From Hyphomicrobium sp. 12-62-95 (GTDB lineage: Bacteria; Pseudomonadota; Alphaproteobacteria; Rhizobiales; Hyphomicrobiaceae): a DNA stretch of 64,000 nt. The translations under genes and the position numbers were made by a program. The notes under the pieces are model-generated. The model saw only the letters and a list, made by a program, of their open reading frames with translations. It was not told where the DNA came from and did not search any database. Location of the stretch: the NCBI GenBank assembly GCA_002279935.1, contig NCCZ01000014.1, positions 1 through 64,000 on the forward strand, written 5' to 3'. Of the stretch, positions 54,927 to 63,715 are shown in pieces. The number at the start of each line of letters is the position of its first letter. Within the stretch, counting starts at the first letter, position 1.

Positions 54927-56039
54927 GTGAAAAAGCCGGTCATCTCTTCGATTGTCGAGGCACTGCCCCACACCGTGCCCTTCGTCGGCCCCGAACAGTT
55001 GGAGCGCGTGCGCGGCCGTCCCTTTCGCGCCCGACTTGGTGCAAATGAAAGTGCCTTCGGCCCGGCCCCCGGCGCCATCGCCGCGATGACAGCGGCGGCT
55101 CGAGAGTCCTGGAAATATTGCGACCCAGAAAACTATGACCTGCGCGACGCCATTTCGCGCTTCCACGGTGTTGAGATTGGCAATGTCGTGATCGGCGAGG
55201 GCATCGATGGCCTCCTAGGTCTCGCAGTGAAAATCGCCGCCGACCCAGGCACGCCCGTCGTCACCTCAGATGGCGCGTATCCGACGTTCAACGCGCACGT
55301 TGCCGTACAGGGCGCCCGCCTCGTCAAAGTCCGGTTCCGCAATGACCACGAGGATCTCGACTCGCTGCTCGCCACCGCCATCCGCGAAAAAGCGCGCGTG
55401 CTCTATGTCTCCAATCCCAACAATCCGATGGGCTCCTGGTGGCCCGCCGCCGACCTACAAAGGCTGATCGCGGCGCTGCCCGATCACCTGCTCCTCCTGC
55501 TCGATGAAGCCTACTGCGACACCGCCCCGCCCGGCAGCATCCCCGACATCGACGTGGCCAACCCTCAAGTGCTGCGCCTGCGCACCTTCTCCAAAGCCTA
55601 CGGCTTGGCCGGCGCACGCATCGGCTATGCGGTTGGAGAAGCCGGTCTGATCGCCAACTTCGAAAAGGTCCGCAACCACTACGGCATCAACCGCACCGGC
55701 CAGATCGGCGCGCTGGCCGCCATCGCCGATCAGGCCCACCTCGCAACTGTCGTGGCCCAAATCGACCGCGCCCGTGATCGCATTGCCGCCATCGCTCGCG
55801 AAAATGGCCTCAAGCCACTTCCTTCCGCCACCAACTTCGTCGCCATCGATTGCGGCAGCGATGGCCTCTTCGCCAAGGCTGTCCTCGACGCTCTCTTCGA
55901 CCGCGATGTCTTTGCGCGCAAACCGTCGGCACCAATCCTCGACCGATGCATCCGTGTCAGTTGCGGCCTCGATGCTGAACTCGATCTCTTTGCCGACGTC
56001 TTGCCCCTGGCCCTCGCCGCAGCCCGAAAAACCCTGTAA
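54927..56039 (+). CDS. HisC-like pyridoxal phosphate aminotransferase
   Basis: A 370-aa class I/II aminotransferase of the histidinol-phosphate aminotransferase type. GANESAFGPAPGAIAAM is the N-terminal substrate loop, YVSNPNNPMGSW and LLLDEAYCD bind the cofactor, and the PLP-linking Lys lies in RTFSKAYGLAGARIGYAV. No other histidine genes are nearby, so the substrate could be another amino acid such as phenylalanine or aspartate. GTG start at 54927. Eight bases separate its stop from the next gene. Confidence 0.9.
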   Translation: MKKPVISSIVEALPHTVPFVGPEQLERVRGRPFRARLGANESAFGPAPGAIAAMTAAARESWKYCDPENYDLRDAISRFHGVEIGNVVIGEGIDGLLGLAVKIAADPGTPVVTSDGAYPTFNAHVAVQGARLVKVRFRNDHEDLDSLLATAIREKARVLYVSNPNNPMGSWWPAADLQRLIAALPDHLLLLLDEAYCDTAPPGSIPDIDVANPQVLRLRTFSKAYGLAGARIGYAVGEAGLIANFEKVRNHYGINRTGQIGALAAIADQAHLATVVAQIDRARDRIAAIARENGLKPLPSATNFVAIDCGSDGLFAKAVLDALFDRDVFARKPSAPILDRCIRVSCGLDAELDLFADVLPLALAAARKTL

Positions 56040-56047
56040 CAGGCGCC

Positions 56048-57184
56048 ATGATCAAAAAGCACCTCGTCCTAGTAGGCGGCGGGCACGCCCACGTCTTTGT
56101 GCTCGAAGCCTTTGCCCGCGCAGCCATGCCCGGCGTCACCGTCACGCTCGTGACCAGAGAGCCGATGGCGCCATATTCCGGCATGCTCCCCGGCTTCGTC
56201 GCCCGTCACTATACGCTGAGCGAGTGCCTGATCGACGTGCCGCGCCTGTGTCGCAAAGCCGGCGTGCGCCTCATTGAAGGCGCCGCCATTGGCATTGATC
56301 GCGACACGCGCCGTCTCCATCTCGCCGATGGCTCGTCGCTGCCGTACGACATTCTATCCCTCGATGTCGGCATCACGCCCGACGTAGAAGAGATTGCAGG
56401 CGCCAACGAGCATGCCCTCCTCGTCAAACCCGTCTCCACCTTCGCGCCAAAATGGCAGGCGTTCGTTGATCGCGCGAAAATGGAAGGTGGCCCGCGCGAC
56501 ATCGTGGTGGTGGGCGGCGGAGCAGCGGGTGTGGAACTCGTGCTGGCCGCCCGCAATCGTTTGACCGCCGGCCAATCCTGGCCCGATCGCCACCGCGACC
56601 CGTTCCGCTACACTTTGATCGCCGGCGCCGGCATCCTCCCCAGCCACCCTGCCCGCGCCCAGCGTCTCGCCCGCGCCGCATTGTCTGAAAACGGCATCAC
56701 CGTCATCGATAACGACACGGCCGTTGCGATCACGCCCACGCACATTCGCCTCCGCTCCGGACACGACATCGCGTGCGAAACCGCCATCGTCTCGACCAAG
56801 GCCAAGGCGCCCCCGTGGTTTGCAGGCACAGGCCTCGCGCGCACAGCAGGCGGATACCTAGCCCTCCGCCCGACGCTGCAAACACTCACCGATGAAGACA
56901 TCTTCGCGGCTGGCGATTGCGCCACCGTCATTGAACACCCCCGTCCGAAGGCAGGCGTCTTCGCCGTGCGGCAGGGACCGGTGCTAGCGCATCACCTGCG
57001 CCGCCATCTGCAAACGGGCTTGCTCGATCCCTACATCCCGCAAAAGGATTTCCTGACGCTTGTGTCGCTCGGCGACAAAACGGCGATAGCCAGCCGCGGA
57101 TCGTTTGCCGCGGCCGGCCATTGGGCCTGGATATTAAAAGATTGGATCGACCGCCGCTTTATGGCGCGCTTCAATCGCCCCTAG
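56048..57184 (+). CDS. FAD-dependent pyridine nucleotide-disulfide oxidoreductase (SelD-associated type)
   Basis: A 378-aa flavoprotein of the family that is often fused to, or adjacent to, selenophosphate synthetase (TIGR03169 type). FAD-binding motif LVLVGGGHAHVFVLE is at residues 6-20, APYSGMLPG follows, a second Rossmann motif is VVVGGGAAGVELVLA, and the C-terminal AAGDCATVIEHPRPKAGVFA and WAWILKDWIDRRFMARF are typical. There is no SelD domain and no selD gene in the window. It is 8 bp after the aminotransferase gene. Confidence 0.9.
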   Translation: MIKKHLVLVGGGHAHVFVLEAFARAAMPGVTVTLVTREPMAPYSGMLPGFVARHYTLSECLIDVPRLCRKAGVRLIEGAAIGIDRDTRRLHLADGSSLPYDILSLDVGITPDVEEIAGANEHALLVKPVSTFAPKWQAFVDRAKMEGGPRDIVVVGGGAAGVELVLAARNRLTAGQSWPDRHRDPFRYTLIAGAGILPSHPARAQRLARAALSENGITVIDNDTAVAITPTHIRLRSGHDIACETAIVSTKAKAPPWFAGTGLARTAGGYLALRPTLQTLTDEDIFAAGDCATVIEHPRPKAGVFAVRQGPVLAHHLRRHLQTGLLDPYIPQKDFLTLVSLGDKTAIASRGSFAAAGHWAWILKDWIDRRFMARFNRP

Positions 57185-57346
57185 TGGCCCGTCGCGCCTA
57201 AATCGCTAGGTTGGCCGGAACCGTTGACGATTTAAGCACGACATAAGGGCCACTAGAGAAATCAGAGGGCTTAGTGTGGAGTTTATCGCGCCGTAATTGA
57301 CGAGAAGCTTTCCGCCCGGACAGGTCAATTAAGGCGCGACGCCACA
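57185..57346. other. Intergenic region without a recognised gene
   Basis: A 162 bp gap between convergent genes. It is less GC-rich than its surroundings. GGCCACTAG-like sequence near 57250 echoes the bases after the upstream stop (CTAGTGGCCC at 57181-57190) in inverted orientation (CTAGTGGCC against GGCCACTAG). This could form a long-range stem ending both transcripts. No uridine tract is present. Confidence 0.3.
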
Positions 57347-58336
57347 CTAGCGTGCGGGCGCGGAAGAAACCACCGTCGCATCCCACGAACTAGCAGACGC
57401 ATTATCGATCGTGGCGGGTTTGAAGGCGACCGGAGCGGCCGGCGCCTGAACCTGTGTCGGAGCCTGAGCCTGAGCCGGCCAGATCGGCGCGGGCGCGGCA
57501 GCAAGGGCAGGAGGTGCGGTGAACGGCTGCGAAGCCTTCGGATCGAGCTTCACCATCTGCCGAAGGACGCTGGTGTTCTCGCGCGCGACATCGGCACTGA
57601 CGACCGTCGAGCCAACTTGCGTCGCCTCGTCGTACTTGCCCTGCAGGCCGAGCACGAGGGCCAAGTTCTGTTTGGTCTTGGGCGATCCGCCACCGCGCGC
57701 CACGGCCTGACGAAGCAGCCCTTCCGCCTTGGCCGCCTCGCCGTTCATCGCATAGGCCAGCGCCAGATTGTTCTGCACAGCGACCTGTTCGGGAGCCAGC
57801 ATATTGGCCCGTTCCAGATGCTGCACGGCGTCCTTGTAGCGGCCAAGCTTGGCCATCGCCGCACCGCGTGCCGACACAACGCGCCAATCGGGCCGCATCG
57901 GATCGTCGGCGACTTCCAACAACTGTGCAGCCAGAGAAACCTTTTCCAGGTCGAGCGCGAGGCGCCCGTATTCGGCGGCTAATTCTCTGTTTTCCGGCGT
58001 TGTCTGCGCCGCTTGTGCGAGAATGTTGAAGGCTTCCTGCTTGTTTCCAAGCGCCTTCAAGTTTTTGGCATAGGCAATAGCGGCAGCCGCGTTGCTGGGG
58101 TTCTTGGCGTATTCCTTGCCCCAGTATTCTGTCGCTTTGCCCAGTTCCGTTTGCGGCAGGCCGCCCTCATTGGCAGGCCGCAGGTCCTGCGCCGGCGGTG
58201 CCGACGCCGACGCCATCAGGTCGAGACCCGTCTCTTCTGACAGGCTCGAGCACGCGCCCGTCATGGCCGCCAATGCCAGTACCGCCAACCGGGCCGTGAT
58301 GCCCATGCTCCGTTGACCCGCCGTCGTGCCCGCCAT
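57347..58336 (-). CDS. TadD-like TPR lipoprotein
   Basis: A 329-aa lipoprotein with a lipobox (AAMTGACSS). TPR-like repeats span residues about 60-240, for example AIAYAKNLKALGNKQEAFNI and VQNNLALAYAMNGEAAKAEG. It resembles TadD/RcpF proteins of the Tad (Flp) pilus apparatus, but no other tad gene lies here. GGGAG eight bases upstream supports ATG 58336; ATG 58306 is an alternative nearer the lipobox. The C-terminal 80 residues are Pro/Ala-rich. Confidence 0.85.
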   Translation of the reverse strand: MAGTTAGQRSMGITARLAVLALAAMTGACSSLSEETGLDLMASASAPPAQDLRPANEGGLPQTELGKATEYWGKEYAKNPSNAAAAIAYAKNLKALGNKQEAFNILAQAAQTTPENRELAAEYGRLALDLEKVSLAAQLLEVADDPMRPDWRVVSARGAAMAKLGRYKDAVQHLERANMLAPEQVAVQNNLALAYAMNGEAAKAEGLLRQAVARGGGSPKTKQNLALVLGLQGKYDEATQVGSTVVSADVARENTSVLRQMVKLDPKASQPFTAPPALAAAPAPIWPAQAQAPTQVQAPAAPVAFKPATIDNASASSWDATVVSSAPAR

Positions 58337-58466
58337 AACCACTGCTCCCACACTGAGGCGCTGAAACGAATCAGTTGCGCCTCGCCTTGTCTGCGAGCGT
58401 CAGTTTCTGGGACAGGTCTCAATAAAGGTTTAAGGGTTGTGCTCTGCGCTTATGCAACCCAGGCGA

Positions 58467-59123
58467 TCAGGCGCTTGCCTCGGCCCGTGCCCCGTCCGCC
58501 CATTCCGCCATTTCGGGCATCGCAAAGATCGTCTCGACATAGGCAGCCGCCGTGCCGTCGTCGCCGAAGCGGCCAAGGTCCGGCACATACGTCTGGAATC
58601 GCGAGCACACCGGCGCATACATGGCATCCGCGGCGCTAAACTCGCCAAACAAAAACGGACCAGCCACCCCATACTGAGCGCGGCAATCCCTGAAGCTCTG
58701 GACGATGCGCCGGATATTATGTTCGACGCCTTCTGGAAACGTGTCCATCGGCTTTGCAGCAAACAGGTCCATCGGGCACACCTCACGCAATTGCTGGAAG
58801 CCTGCGTGCATTTCGGCCGACACCGCCCGGGCAACACCGCGCGCGACCCGATCCCGCGGCCACACTGCCCGGTCGGGATAGAGATCCGCCAGATATTCGA
58901 TAATCGCGAGGCTATCCCAGATGAGCAAACTGCCGTCCCGCAGCACCGGCACCTTGCCTGCCGGAGAGTGAGAGAGGATGGCCGATTTGGTATCGGCCTG
59001 CCGCAGAAGAACCCCCACCTCGGTGAACGGGATTTGAAACCGTTTGAGCACCAGCCAGGGCCTGAGGCTCCAACTGGACCAAGTCTTGTTGCCGATGACG
59101 AGGGAGAGCTGAGTTTCGGGCAT
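58467..59123 (-). CDS. Glutathione S-transferase family protein
   Basis: A 218-aa GST-fold protein. The thioredoxin-like N-terminal domain includes SLVIGNKTWSSWSLRPWLVL with candidate catalytic Ser residues, and the cis-Pro GKVPVLRDGSLLIWDSLAII; the helical C-terminal domain follows. The substrate is unknown. AAGG upstream supports ATG 59123 rather than 59159. It is divergent from the aminopeptidase gene. Confidence 0.9.
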   Translation of the reverse strand: MPETQLSLVIGNKTWSSWSLRPWLVLKRFQIPFTEVGVLLRQADTKSAILSHSPAGKVPVLRDGSLLIWDSLAIIEYLADLYPDRAVWPRDRVARGVARAVSAEMHAGFQQLREVCPMDLFAAKPMDTFPEGVEHNIRRIVQSFRDCRAQYGVAGPFLFGEFSAADAMYAPVCSRFQTYVPDLGRFGDDGTAAAYVETIFAMPEMAEWADGARAEASA

Positions 59124-59281
59124 GCTTTCGCCTTCCTGGAGCGAATATGCTAGGTCCACCTATGGTCCTAAGGCGGCTTGCGGCGCTGCACAAGAGAGGG
59201 CGTGTCCCTCCCGATAGTGAGCCCTGTCTGGCGGCCACATTTCTGCATCAGCGCAAAGTCACGAGCGAGAACGCCCTACCA

Positions 59282-60733
59282 ATGACATCGGCAAACGAAC
59301 CGACCACGACGGTCAACCTTCACGAGACGTTGGACGTATTCGCCCCCGCTGATGCGGATGCCATCCCAATCCATCTCATCCCGGCCGGCCCATCGGATGG
59401 AACGCTCCCGCCCGCCGCACAACGCTGGGCCGAAACAATCGGCTTCAAAGGCGCCAGCAAGGCGCATGCCCTGATCCCGGATGCCAACGGATCTCTTGCC
59501 GCCGTCCTCCTAGGCGCCGGCGACGGTCAGTCTGGCGACCCGAGCGGTCCCTCGGATCTACTGTTGGGCCAATTGGCGGGCGCGCTTCCCGAAGGCACCT
59601 ACCGCCTTGGCGGCGGCTTCGCCGAGCCGGGCCTCGCCGCGCTTTCCTGGGCGCTCGGCGCCTACCGCTTCCGCCGCTACAAGTCGGGCAACGGCACGGG
59701 CAATTCTGTCCGCCTCGCCGCACCCGCCGGTCTCGACATGGCGCACGTGTTGAACACCGCCGCCGCCGTCTGGCTCGGCCGCGATCTCATCAACACACCC
59801 GCCAGCGATCTGGGCCCCGCCGAAGTCGAAGCCGCCGTCCGCGCCATCGGTTCAGCGCACAACGCCACCGTCCGCTCCGTCGTCGGCGACGACCTGCTCG
59901 CACAAAACTTCCCCATGATCCACGCCGTCGGCCGCGCCAGCCCGCGCGCGCCCCGCCTCATCGAACTCGATTGGCAAAAGCCCGGCGGCCGCCCGGATGC
60001 GCCCAAGATCACGCTCGTCGGCAAAGGCATTACCTTCGACACTGGCGGCCTCGATATCAAACCCGCCTCCGCCATGCTGATCATGAAAAAGGATATGGGC
60101 GGCGCCGCCGTCGCCATCGCACTCGCGCATATGATCATGGGCCAGGGCCTCGATGTGCGCCTCAAGCTGCTCATTGCGTCCGCCGAAAATTCCATCTCCG
60201 GCGACGCCTTCCGTCCCGGCGATATTCTGCACAGCCGCGCCGGCCACACCGTTGAAATCGGCAACACCGACGCCGAAGGCCGCCTCGTCCTCGCCGACGC
60301 CCTAGCGATCGCCGACGAAGGCGCACCCGATAGCATCTTCGTCTTCGCCACTCTCACCGGTGCGGCCCGCACCGCGCTCGGCCCGGAACTGCCTGCCCTC
60401 TTCACCAACGACGACGCGCTCGCCGCAGCCCTCCAGCAAACGGGCGTACGCATCGGCGATCCCCTCTGGCGGCTTCCTCTGTGGCCCGGCTACGACCGCA
60501 ATCTCGACAGCGATATTGCCGACATGAACAACGTATGGGAAACCCCCTTCGCTGGCTCCATCACGGCCGCGCTCTTTCTCAAGCGGTTCGTCAAGAACGC
60601 GAAACGCTTCGCCCATTTCGATCTCTACGGCTGGCGCCCCGGTCCCCGGCCGCTGGGACCCAAAGGCGGCGAAGTCCAAACCGCGCGCACCGTTCTCGAA
60701 ATCATCCGCGCCGAAAGCGAGGCCGGCGCATGA
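59282..60733 (+). CDS. Leucyl aminopeptidase family protein (M17)
   Basis: A 483-aa M17 metallopeptidase that removes N-terminal residues from peptides. Metal-binding and catalytic motifs are VGKGITFDTGGLDIKPASAM (Lys and Asp ligands) and the signature NTDAEGRLVLADAL. The N-terminal 170 residues form the macro-like domain. ATG 59282 is chosen; the frame is open to 59147 but that part is non-homologous. It overlaps the NlpC/P60 gene by four bases. Confidence 0.93.
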   Translation: MTSANEPTTTVNLHETLDVFAPADADAIPIHLIPAGPSDGTLPPAAQRWAETIGFKGASKAHALIPDANGSLAAVLLGAGDGQSGDPSGPSDLLLGQLAGALPEGTYRLGGGFAEPGLAALSWALGAYRFRRYKSGNGTGNSVRLAAPAGLDMAHVLNTAAAVWLGRDLINTPASDLGPAEVEAAVRAIGSAHNATVRSVVGDDLLAQNFPMIHAVGRASPRAPRLIELDWQKPGGRPDAPKITLVGKGITFDTGGLDIKPASAMLIMKKDMGGAAVAIALAHMIMGQGLDVRLKLLIASAENSISGDAFRPGDILHSRAGHTVEIGNTDAEGRLVLADALAIADEGAPDSIFVFATLTGAARTALGPELPALFTNDDALAAALQQTGVRIGDPLWRLPLWPGYDRNLDSDIADMNNVWETPFAGSITAALFLKRFVKNAKRFAHFDLYGWRPGPRPLGPKGGEVQTARTVLEIIRAESEAGA

Positions 60734-61599
60734 CGATCGAACTCCTCGATACCCGCCGCAACGCCATCCGCCCTGATCTTGCCGACGAACGCTTGATCGG
60801 CCGCTTTGAAGCCACACGCTATATCGCCGGCCAGTCCGCGCAGATCATCCGCCCTTCGGTGCCGTTACGCCGCCGCCCCGTCCCCGCCGATGGCCTCGAC
60901 ACGGAAGCCCTCTATGGCGAACGCGTCCGCGTCTTTGACGAACAGGAGGGCTGGGCCTGGGTGCAACTCGATCGCGACGGTTATGTCGGCTACATCCCGG
61001 CCAACGCGCTGTCGGAAAGCATCATCGCCCCCACCCACCGCGTCAAAGCCATCGGCACGTTTCTCTATCCTCAGGCCGACATGAAGTGCGCGCCGATCAT
61101 GCACCTGAGCCTCAATTCTGAACTGACGATTGTCGAGGAGGGGGACCGGTTCAGCCGCACCCAAATCGGCGCCTGGGTCTTCAACCGCCACATCTCCCCG
61201 CTCGATAAAGCCGCCCGCGACTATGTCGAAGTCGCCGAACGCCTCATCGACACGCCCTATCTCTGGGGCGGCAAAACCCGTATCGGCGTCGATTGCTCAG
61301 GGCTCGTTCAACTCGCGTTGCAAGCAGCCGGCGTCGCAGCCCCACGCGATAGCGACATGCAGTTTGACGAACTGGGCGAGCCCATCGAGGTCCAGGGCGA
61401 ATTCGAAAATCTGGAGCGCGGGGATCTCGTGTTCTGGAAGGGCCATGTCGGCATCATGACCGACGGCATCATGCTGCTGCACGCCAACGCTCATCACATG
61501 GCAACCGTCGCCGAAACCCTGCCCGAAGCCGCCGACCGCATCGCCAAATCAGGGACGCCACTGCTGTCCGTCAAGCGCCTCAAGACCTCCACCGCTTGA
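60730..61599 (+). CDS. NlpC/P60 family cell-wall hydrolase with SH3 domains
   Basis: A 289-aa peptidase. Two SH3-like domains (about residues 25-100 and 105-155) precede the NlpC/P60 domain with Cys189 in RIGVDCSGLVQ, His239 in KGHVGIMTD and a third polar residue in LLHANAHHM. It resembles gamma-D-glutamyl-diamino acid endopeptidases acting on peptidoglycan fragments. No signal peptide is visible, so a cytoplasmic recycling role with the coupled aminopeptidase is plausible. Its 3' end overlaps the convergent DUF4846 gene by 20 bp. Confidence 0.9.
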   Translation: MTIELLDTRRNAIRPDLADERLIGRFEATRYIAGQSAQIIRPSVPLRRRPVPADGLDTEALYGERVRVFDEQEGWAWVQLDRDGYVGYIPANALSESIIAPTHRVKAIGTFLYPQADMKCAPIMHLSLNSELTIVEEGDRFSRTQIGAWVFNRHISPLDKAARDYVEVAERLIDTPYLWGGKTRIGVDCSGLVQLALQAAGVAAPRDSDMQFDELGEPIEVQGEFENLERGDLVFWKGHVGIMTDGIMLLHANAHHMATVAETLPEAADRIAKSGTPLLSVKRLKTSTA

Positions 61600-62386
61600 G
61601 CTGCTGGCGCGAGAACCGCCACTCCGGCGTCTCCAGCGTGTCGCCGAAATCGGTCCCATACCAGACCGACCCATCGGGCGCGGCCGGGTTCTTCAAAACG
61701 TGGATCTCCTGCGCCGGCATGTAACTCTGCGTCAGCAGAAACCGCTTCTCCCCCGTCGCCCGATTGACCGCCACGTCGGTGACAAGCACCGCGTGTCCCG
61801 GAAACCCGCCCTTGATGAACACATCCCCCGCCCGGATATCGTCCGCCAACGCCGGCACCAATTCGCGCTCGAGCGAGTACGTCCCCGCATACGCGAACAC
61901 ATAATCCATGTACTTGCGAAACCCCGGATAGTCCTGCTTGGCCCGCGCTGAAAACCGAAGCCGCTTACCCTCCGTGTCGTTGAACGCAATGTCGCCCTTG
62001 CGCCCGAGCGAATAGAGCCACTCCGCCCGGAGCCGCATGATCGCGTCCGCACACTGCTGCAGGTCCCGCTTGCCCACATCGATGTCGATGACGCCTGCGT
62101 GCACATCCTGCCGCCACTTGTGCGCTCCGGTGTGGAGAAGAACCGGCGCACCCTCAGCCTTCATCGGCAGCCCGCGCAGCCATCCCGCGAATGAACCCGC
62201 CGCTGCCGCCTCCCGTTCAAACCCCGCCGGCGGCGCAAATCGCTGTTCGAGCGTTCCACCCGCCGCCGCCGGCCCGCCGGCCCGCCACGCATACCGCGGC
62301 TCTGCTCGGGCCGGCGCTACGACCGCAATCCAAATTGCCAGAACGGCAAACCAACGAACGAGCGAAGGGGAGGCGAGCGGTGTCAT
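61580..62386 (-). CDS. DUF4846 family exported protein
   Basis: A 268-aa protein with an N-terminal signal peptide (residues 10-28, VRWFAVLAIWIAVVAPARA). The family pattern FAPPAGFEREAAAAGSFAGW, then KRDLQQCADAIMRLRAEWLY and KGGFPGHAVLVTDVAVN, fits DUF4846. The function is not known. It is convergent with the NlpC/P60 gene, and the two reading frames share 20 bp at their 3' ends. Confidence 0.88.
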   Translation of the reverse strand: MTPLASPSLVRWFAVLAIWIAVVAPARAEPRYAWRAGGPAAAGGTLEQRFAPPAGFEREAAAAGSFAGWLRGLPMKAEGAPVLLHTGAHKWRQDVHAGVIDIDVGKRDLQQCADAIMRLRAEWLYSLGRKGDIAFNDTEGKRLRFSARAKQDYPGFRKYMDYVFAYAGTYSLERELVPALADDIRAGDVFIKGGFPGHAVLVTDVAVNRATGEKRFLLTQSYMPAQEIHVLKNPAAPDGSVWYGTDFGDTLETPEWRFSRQQLKRWRS

Positions 62387-62702
62387 AGGGGCAAGCGATC
62401 CAAACCGGAGAGACGGCCGATCTCTGCCGCCGCATCATGGCGGTTTTGGGTGACGACCGCCGCTCACCGCTGTCCTGAAGGTAAAACGGGAAAAGGAGGT
62501 TGTCGTTTCCGGGCCCAAGCCTTCCAAAAGCAAAACCCCGGAAAGGCGATTGCCTTTCCGGGGTTGGAGCGTTGGGCTCGTCCGGAGGTGTTGATCGCGG
62601 AACGGGAAGGGCGATCTGGTCCGTCATGGGTCGATGCGTCGAAACGCTGACCCGGATCCATGCTGCCGTTCCTCGTGTGTCCGCCTAGTCCTCCCGACCC
62701 AA
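62387..62702. other. Non-coding stretch containing a minus-strand terminator
   Basis: This 316 bp region lies upstream of the DUF4846 gene. Apart from the terminator at 62530-62565 I see no convincing gene. Short open frames on both strands cross the terminator and lack ribosome binding sites. The DUF4846 promoter should lie in its left part. Confidence 0.5.
62524..62565 (-). terminator. Strong terminator on the minus strand
   Basis: AACCCCGGAAAGGC (62534-62547) and GCCTTTCCGGGGTT (62552-62565) form a perfect 14-pair stem with loop GATT. Read on the minus strand it is followed by TTTTGCTTTT; on the plus strand no T tract follows. It must end a leftward transcript from beyond 62566. Confidence 0.88.
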
Positions 62703-62912
62703 TCACATCGGATAATCAGAGCTGCCTTTCGCCATCATGGCGGCTTTCCGGCCGGACTTATCGAGCGCGCCGCGGACTGCGCTCATCTCCCGACCGAATT
62801 CTCCGTCATCGGGCACACATACCAGATCCCCGGCATGAGTGACGTCAGCACTCTGTTCAGCTTCCAAATTTTTCTGTTTCGGCCGAATGATTACGGCGCT
62901 TGACCAACGCAT
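62703..62912 (-). CDS. Possible small minus-strand protein
   Basis: A 69-codon frame whose C-terminal half (GREMSAVRGALDKSGRKAAM) has the codon preference of local genes; the N-terminal half does not. It is a candidate for the transcript ending at the terminator near 62530. No clear ribosome binding site precedes ATG 62912, and the real start may be further in. I recognise no family. Confidence 0.3.
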   Translation of the reverse strand: MRWSSAVIIRPKQKNLEAEQSADVTHAGDLVCVPDDGEFGREMSAVRGALDKSGRKAAMMAKGSSDYPM

Positions 62913-63280
62913 CTTCGCGCGTCTGCGACCTTCATATGCGAGCGTCGATGCACTCGCTGCTATGATCGCGTTTCGCGCATCTCCAGTGGATTTTGCCTGC
63001 GTGCTCCCACGCCGCGCGATCCGTGGATTTCTGCGTCAGGGCCGCATTCACTGCGGCAAGGGACGACCCGGTGGAGACATTTTCTTAGACCTCCCTTCGA
63101 GGAATGAAGAAAGTGTGCGCCTCGATCCAAAAGCTGTCAATTCACGAAACACAAATGGCTGCAATGTTGTCGTGCGCCGCAACAAACGTGTTGGTTGACG
63201 GATTGTTAAACGCCATTCGCTAGCGTGCCCGCATTGCGCGCAACGTGGAGCGCGCGCCGTCAAAAGGGGGACGCACGACG
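62913..63280. other. Intergenic stretch without a convincing gene
   Basis: The 368 bp has lower third-position GC bias than surrounding genes. A plus-strand frame (ATG 62887 to 63198) could encode about 100 residues but lacks codon bias and a clear ribosome binding site. TTGACG at 63196-63201 may be a -35 element for the small membrane protein gene downstream. Confidence 0.4.
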
Positions 63281-63574
63281 ATGAAGCCGGTTCTCAGTTT
63301 CGTTTCACTGATGGCCATTGGGCTCATTGCAGCCAGTGCCATCGCGCTCATCGGCACGACGTTCACGCGCCTTCCTGCCGGCGGCACGACACCACTCCTC
63401 GACTACCGCTCACTCTCGATCGGCCTCGTGATCGGCTTGATGCTGTCGTCGCTCGCTCGGCTGAGTTGGGCCGAAATGCCCCGCCGCGTTCTGAATTGGC
63501 TCTGGGCCAACGAACGCAATTTCTATCGCGCGGGCCTCGCCAGTGTGCTGTTAGGCGTCCTGATTTTCTACTAA
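63281..63574 (+). CDS. Small membrane protein of unknown function
   Basis: A 97-aa protein with three hydrophobic segments (about residues 4-26, 45-64 and 79-96) and a short polar loop (ARLSWAEMPRRVLNWLWANE). AGGGGGA precedes ATG 63281. No family recognised. It is convergent with glnA, with a shared terminator between them. Confidence 0.72.
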   Translation: MKPVLSFVSLMAIGLIAASAIALIGTTFTRLPAGGTTPLLDYRSLSIGLVIGLMLSSLARLSWAEMPRRVLNWLWANERNFYRAGLASVLLGVLIFY

Positions 63575-63611
63575 ATCCAGCGCCGCCTCGATGGCTTGTG
63601 CGCAAAACGAA

Positions 63612-63637
63612 AAAGGGCGGCCCGAAGGCCGCCCTTT
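63612..63637 (-). terminator. Terminator between the small membrane gene and glnA
   Basis: AAAGGGCGGCC (63612-63622) pairs with GGCCGCCCTTT (63627-63637), loop CGAA. On the minus strand it is followed by T-rich sequence (TTCGTTTT), so it should end the glnA transcript; it could also act on the plus strand. Confidence 0.85.
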
Positions 63638-63715
63638 CCGCTACTCCCCCCGGAGCATGCGCACCAGAAAAAGCGCGGATGCCGAGTGGGCATCCGAAGC
63701 GCCACGAAAGAGCGC

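Noticed and set aside
62887..63198. Plus-strand frame of about 100 codons before the small membrane protein gene
   Set aside because: Codon third positions are not GC-rich as in neighbouring genes, and no ribosome binding site or family match was seen.
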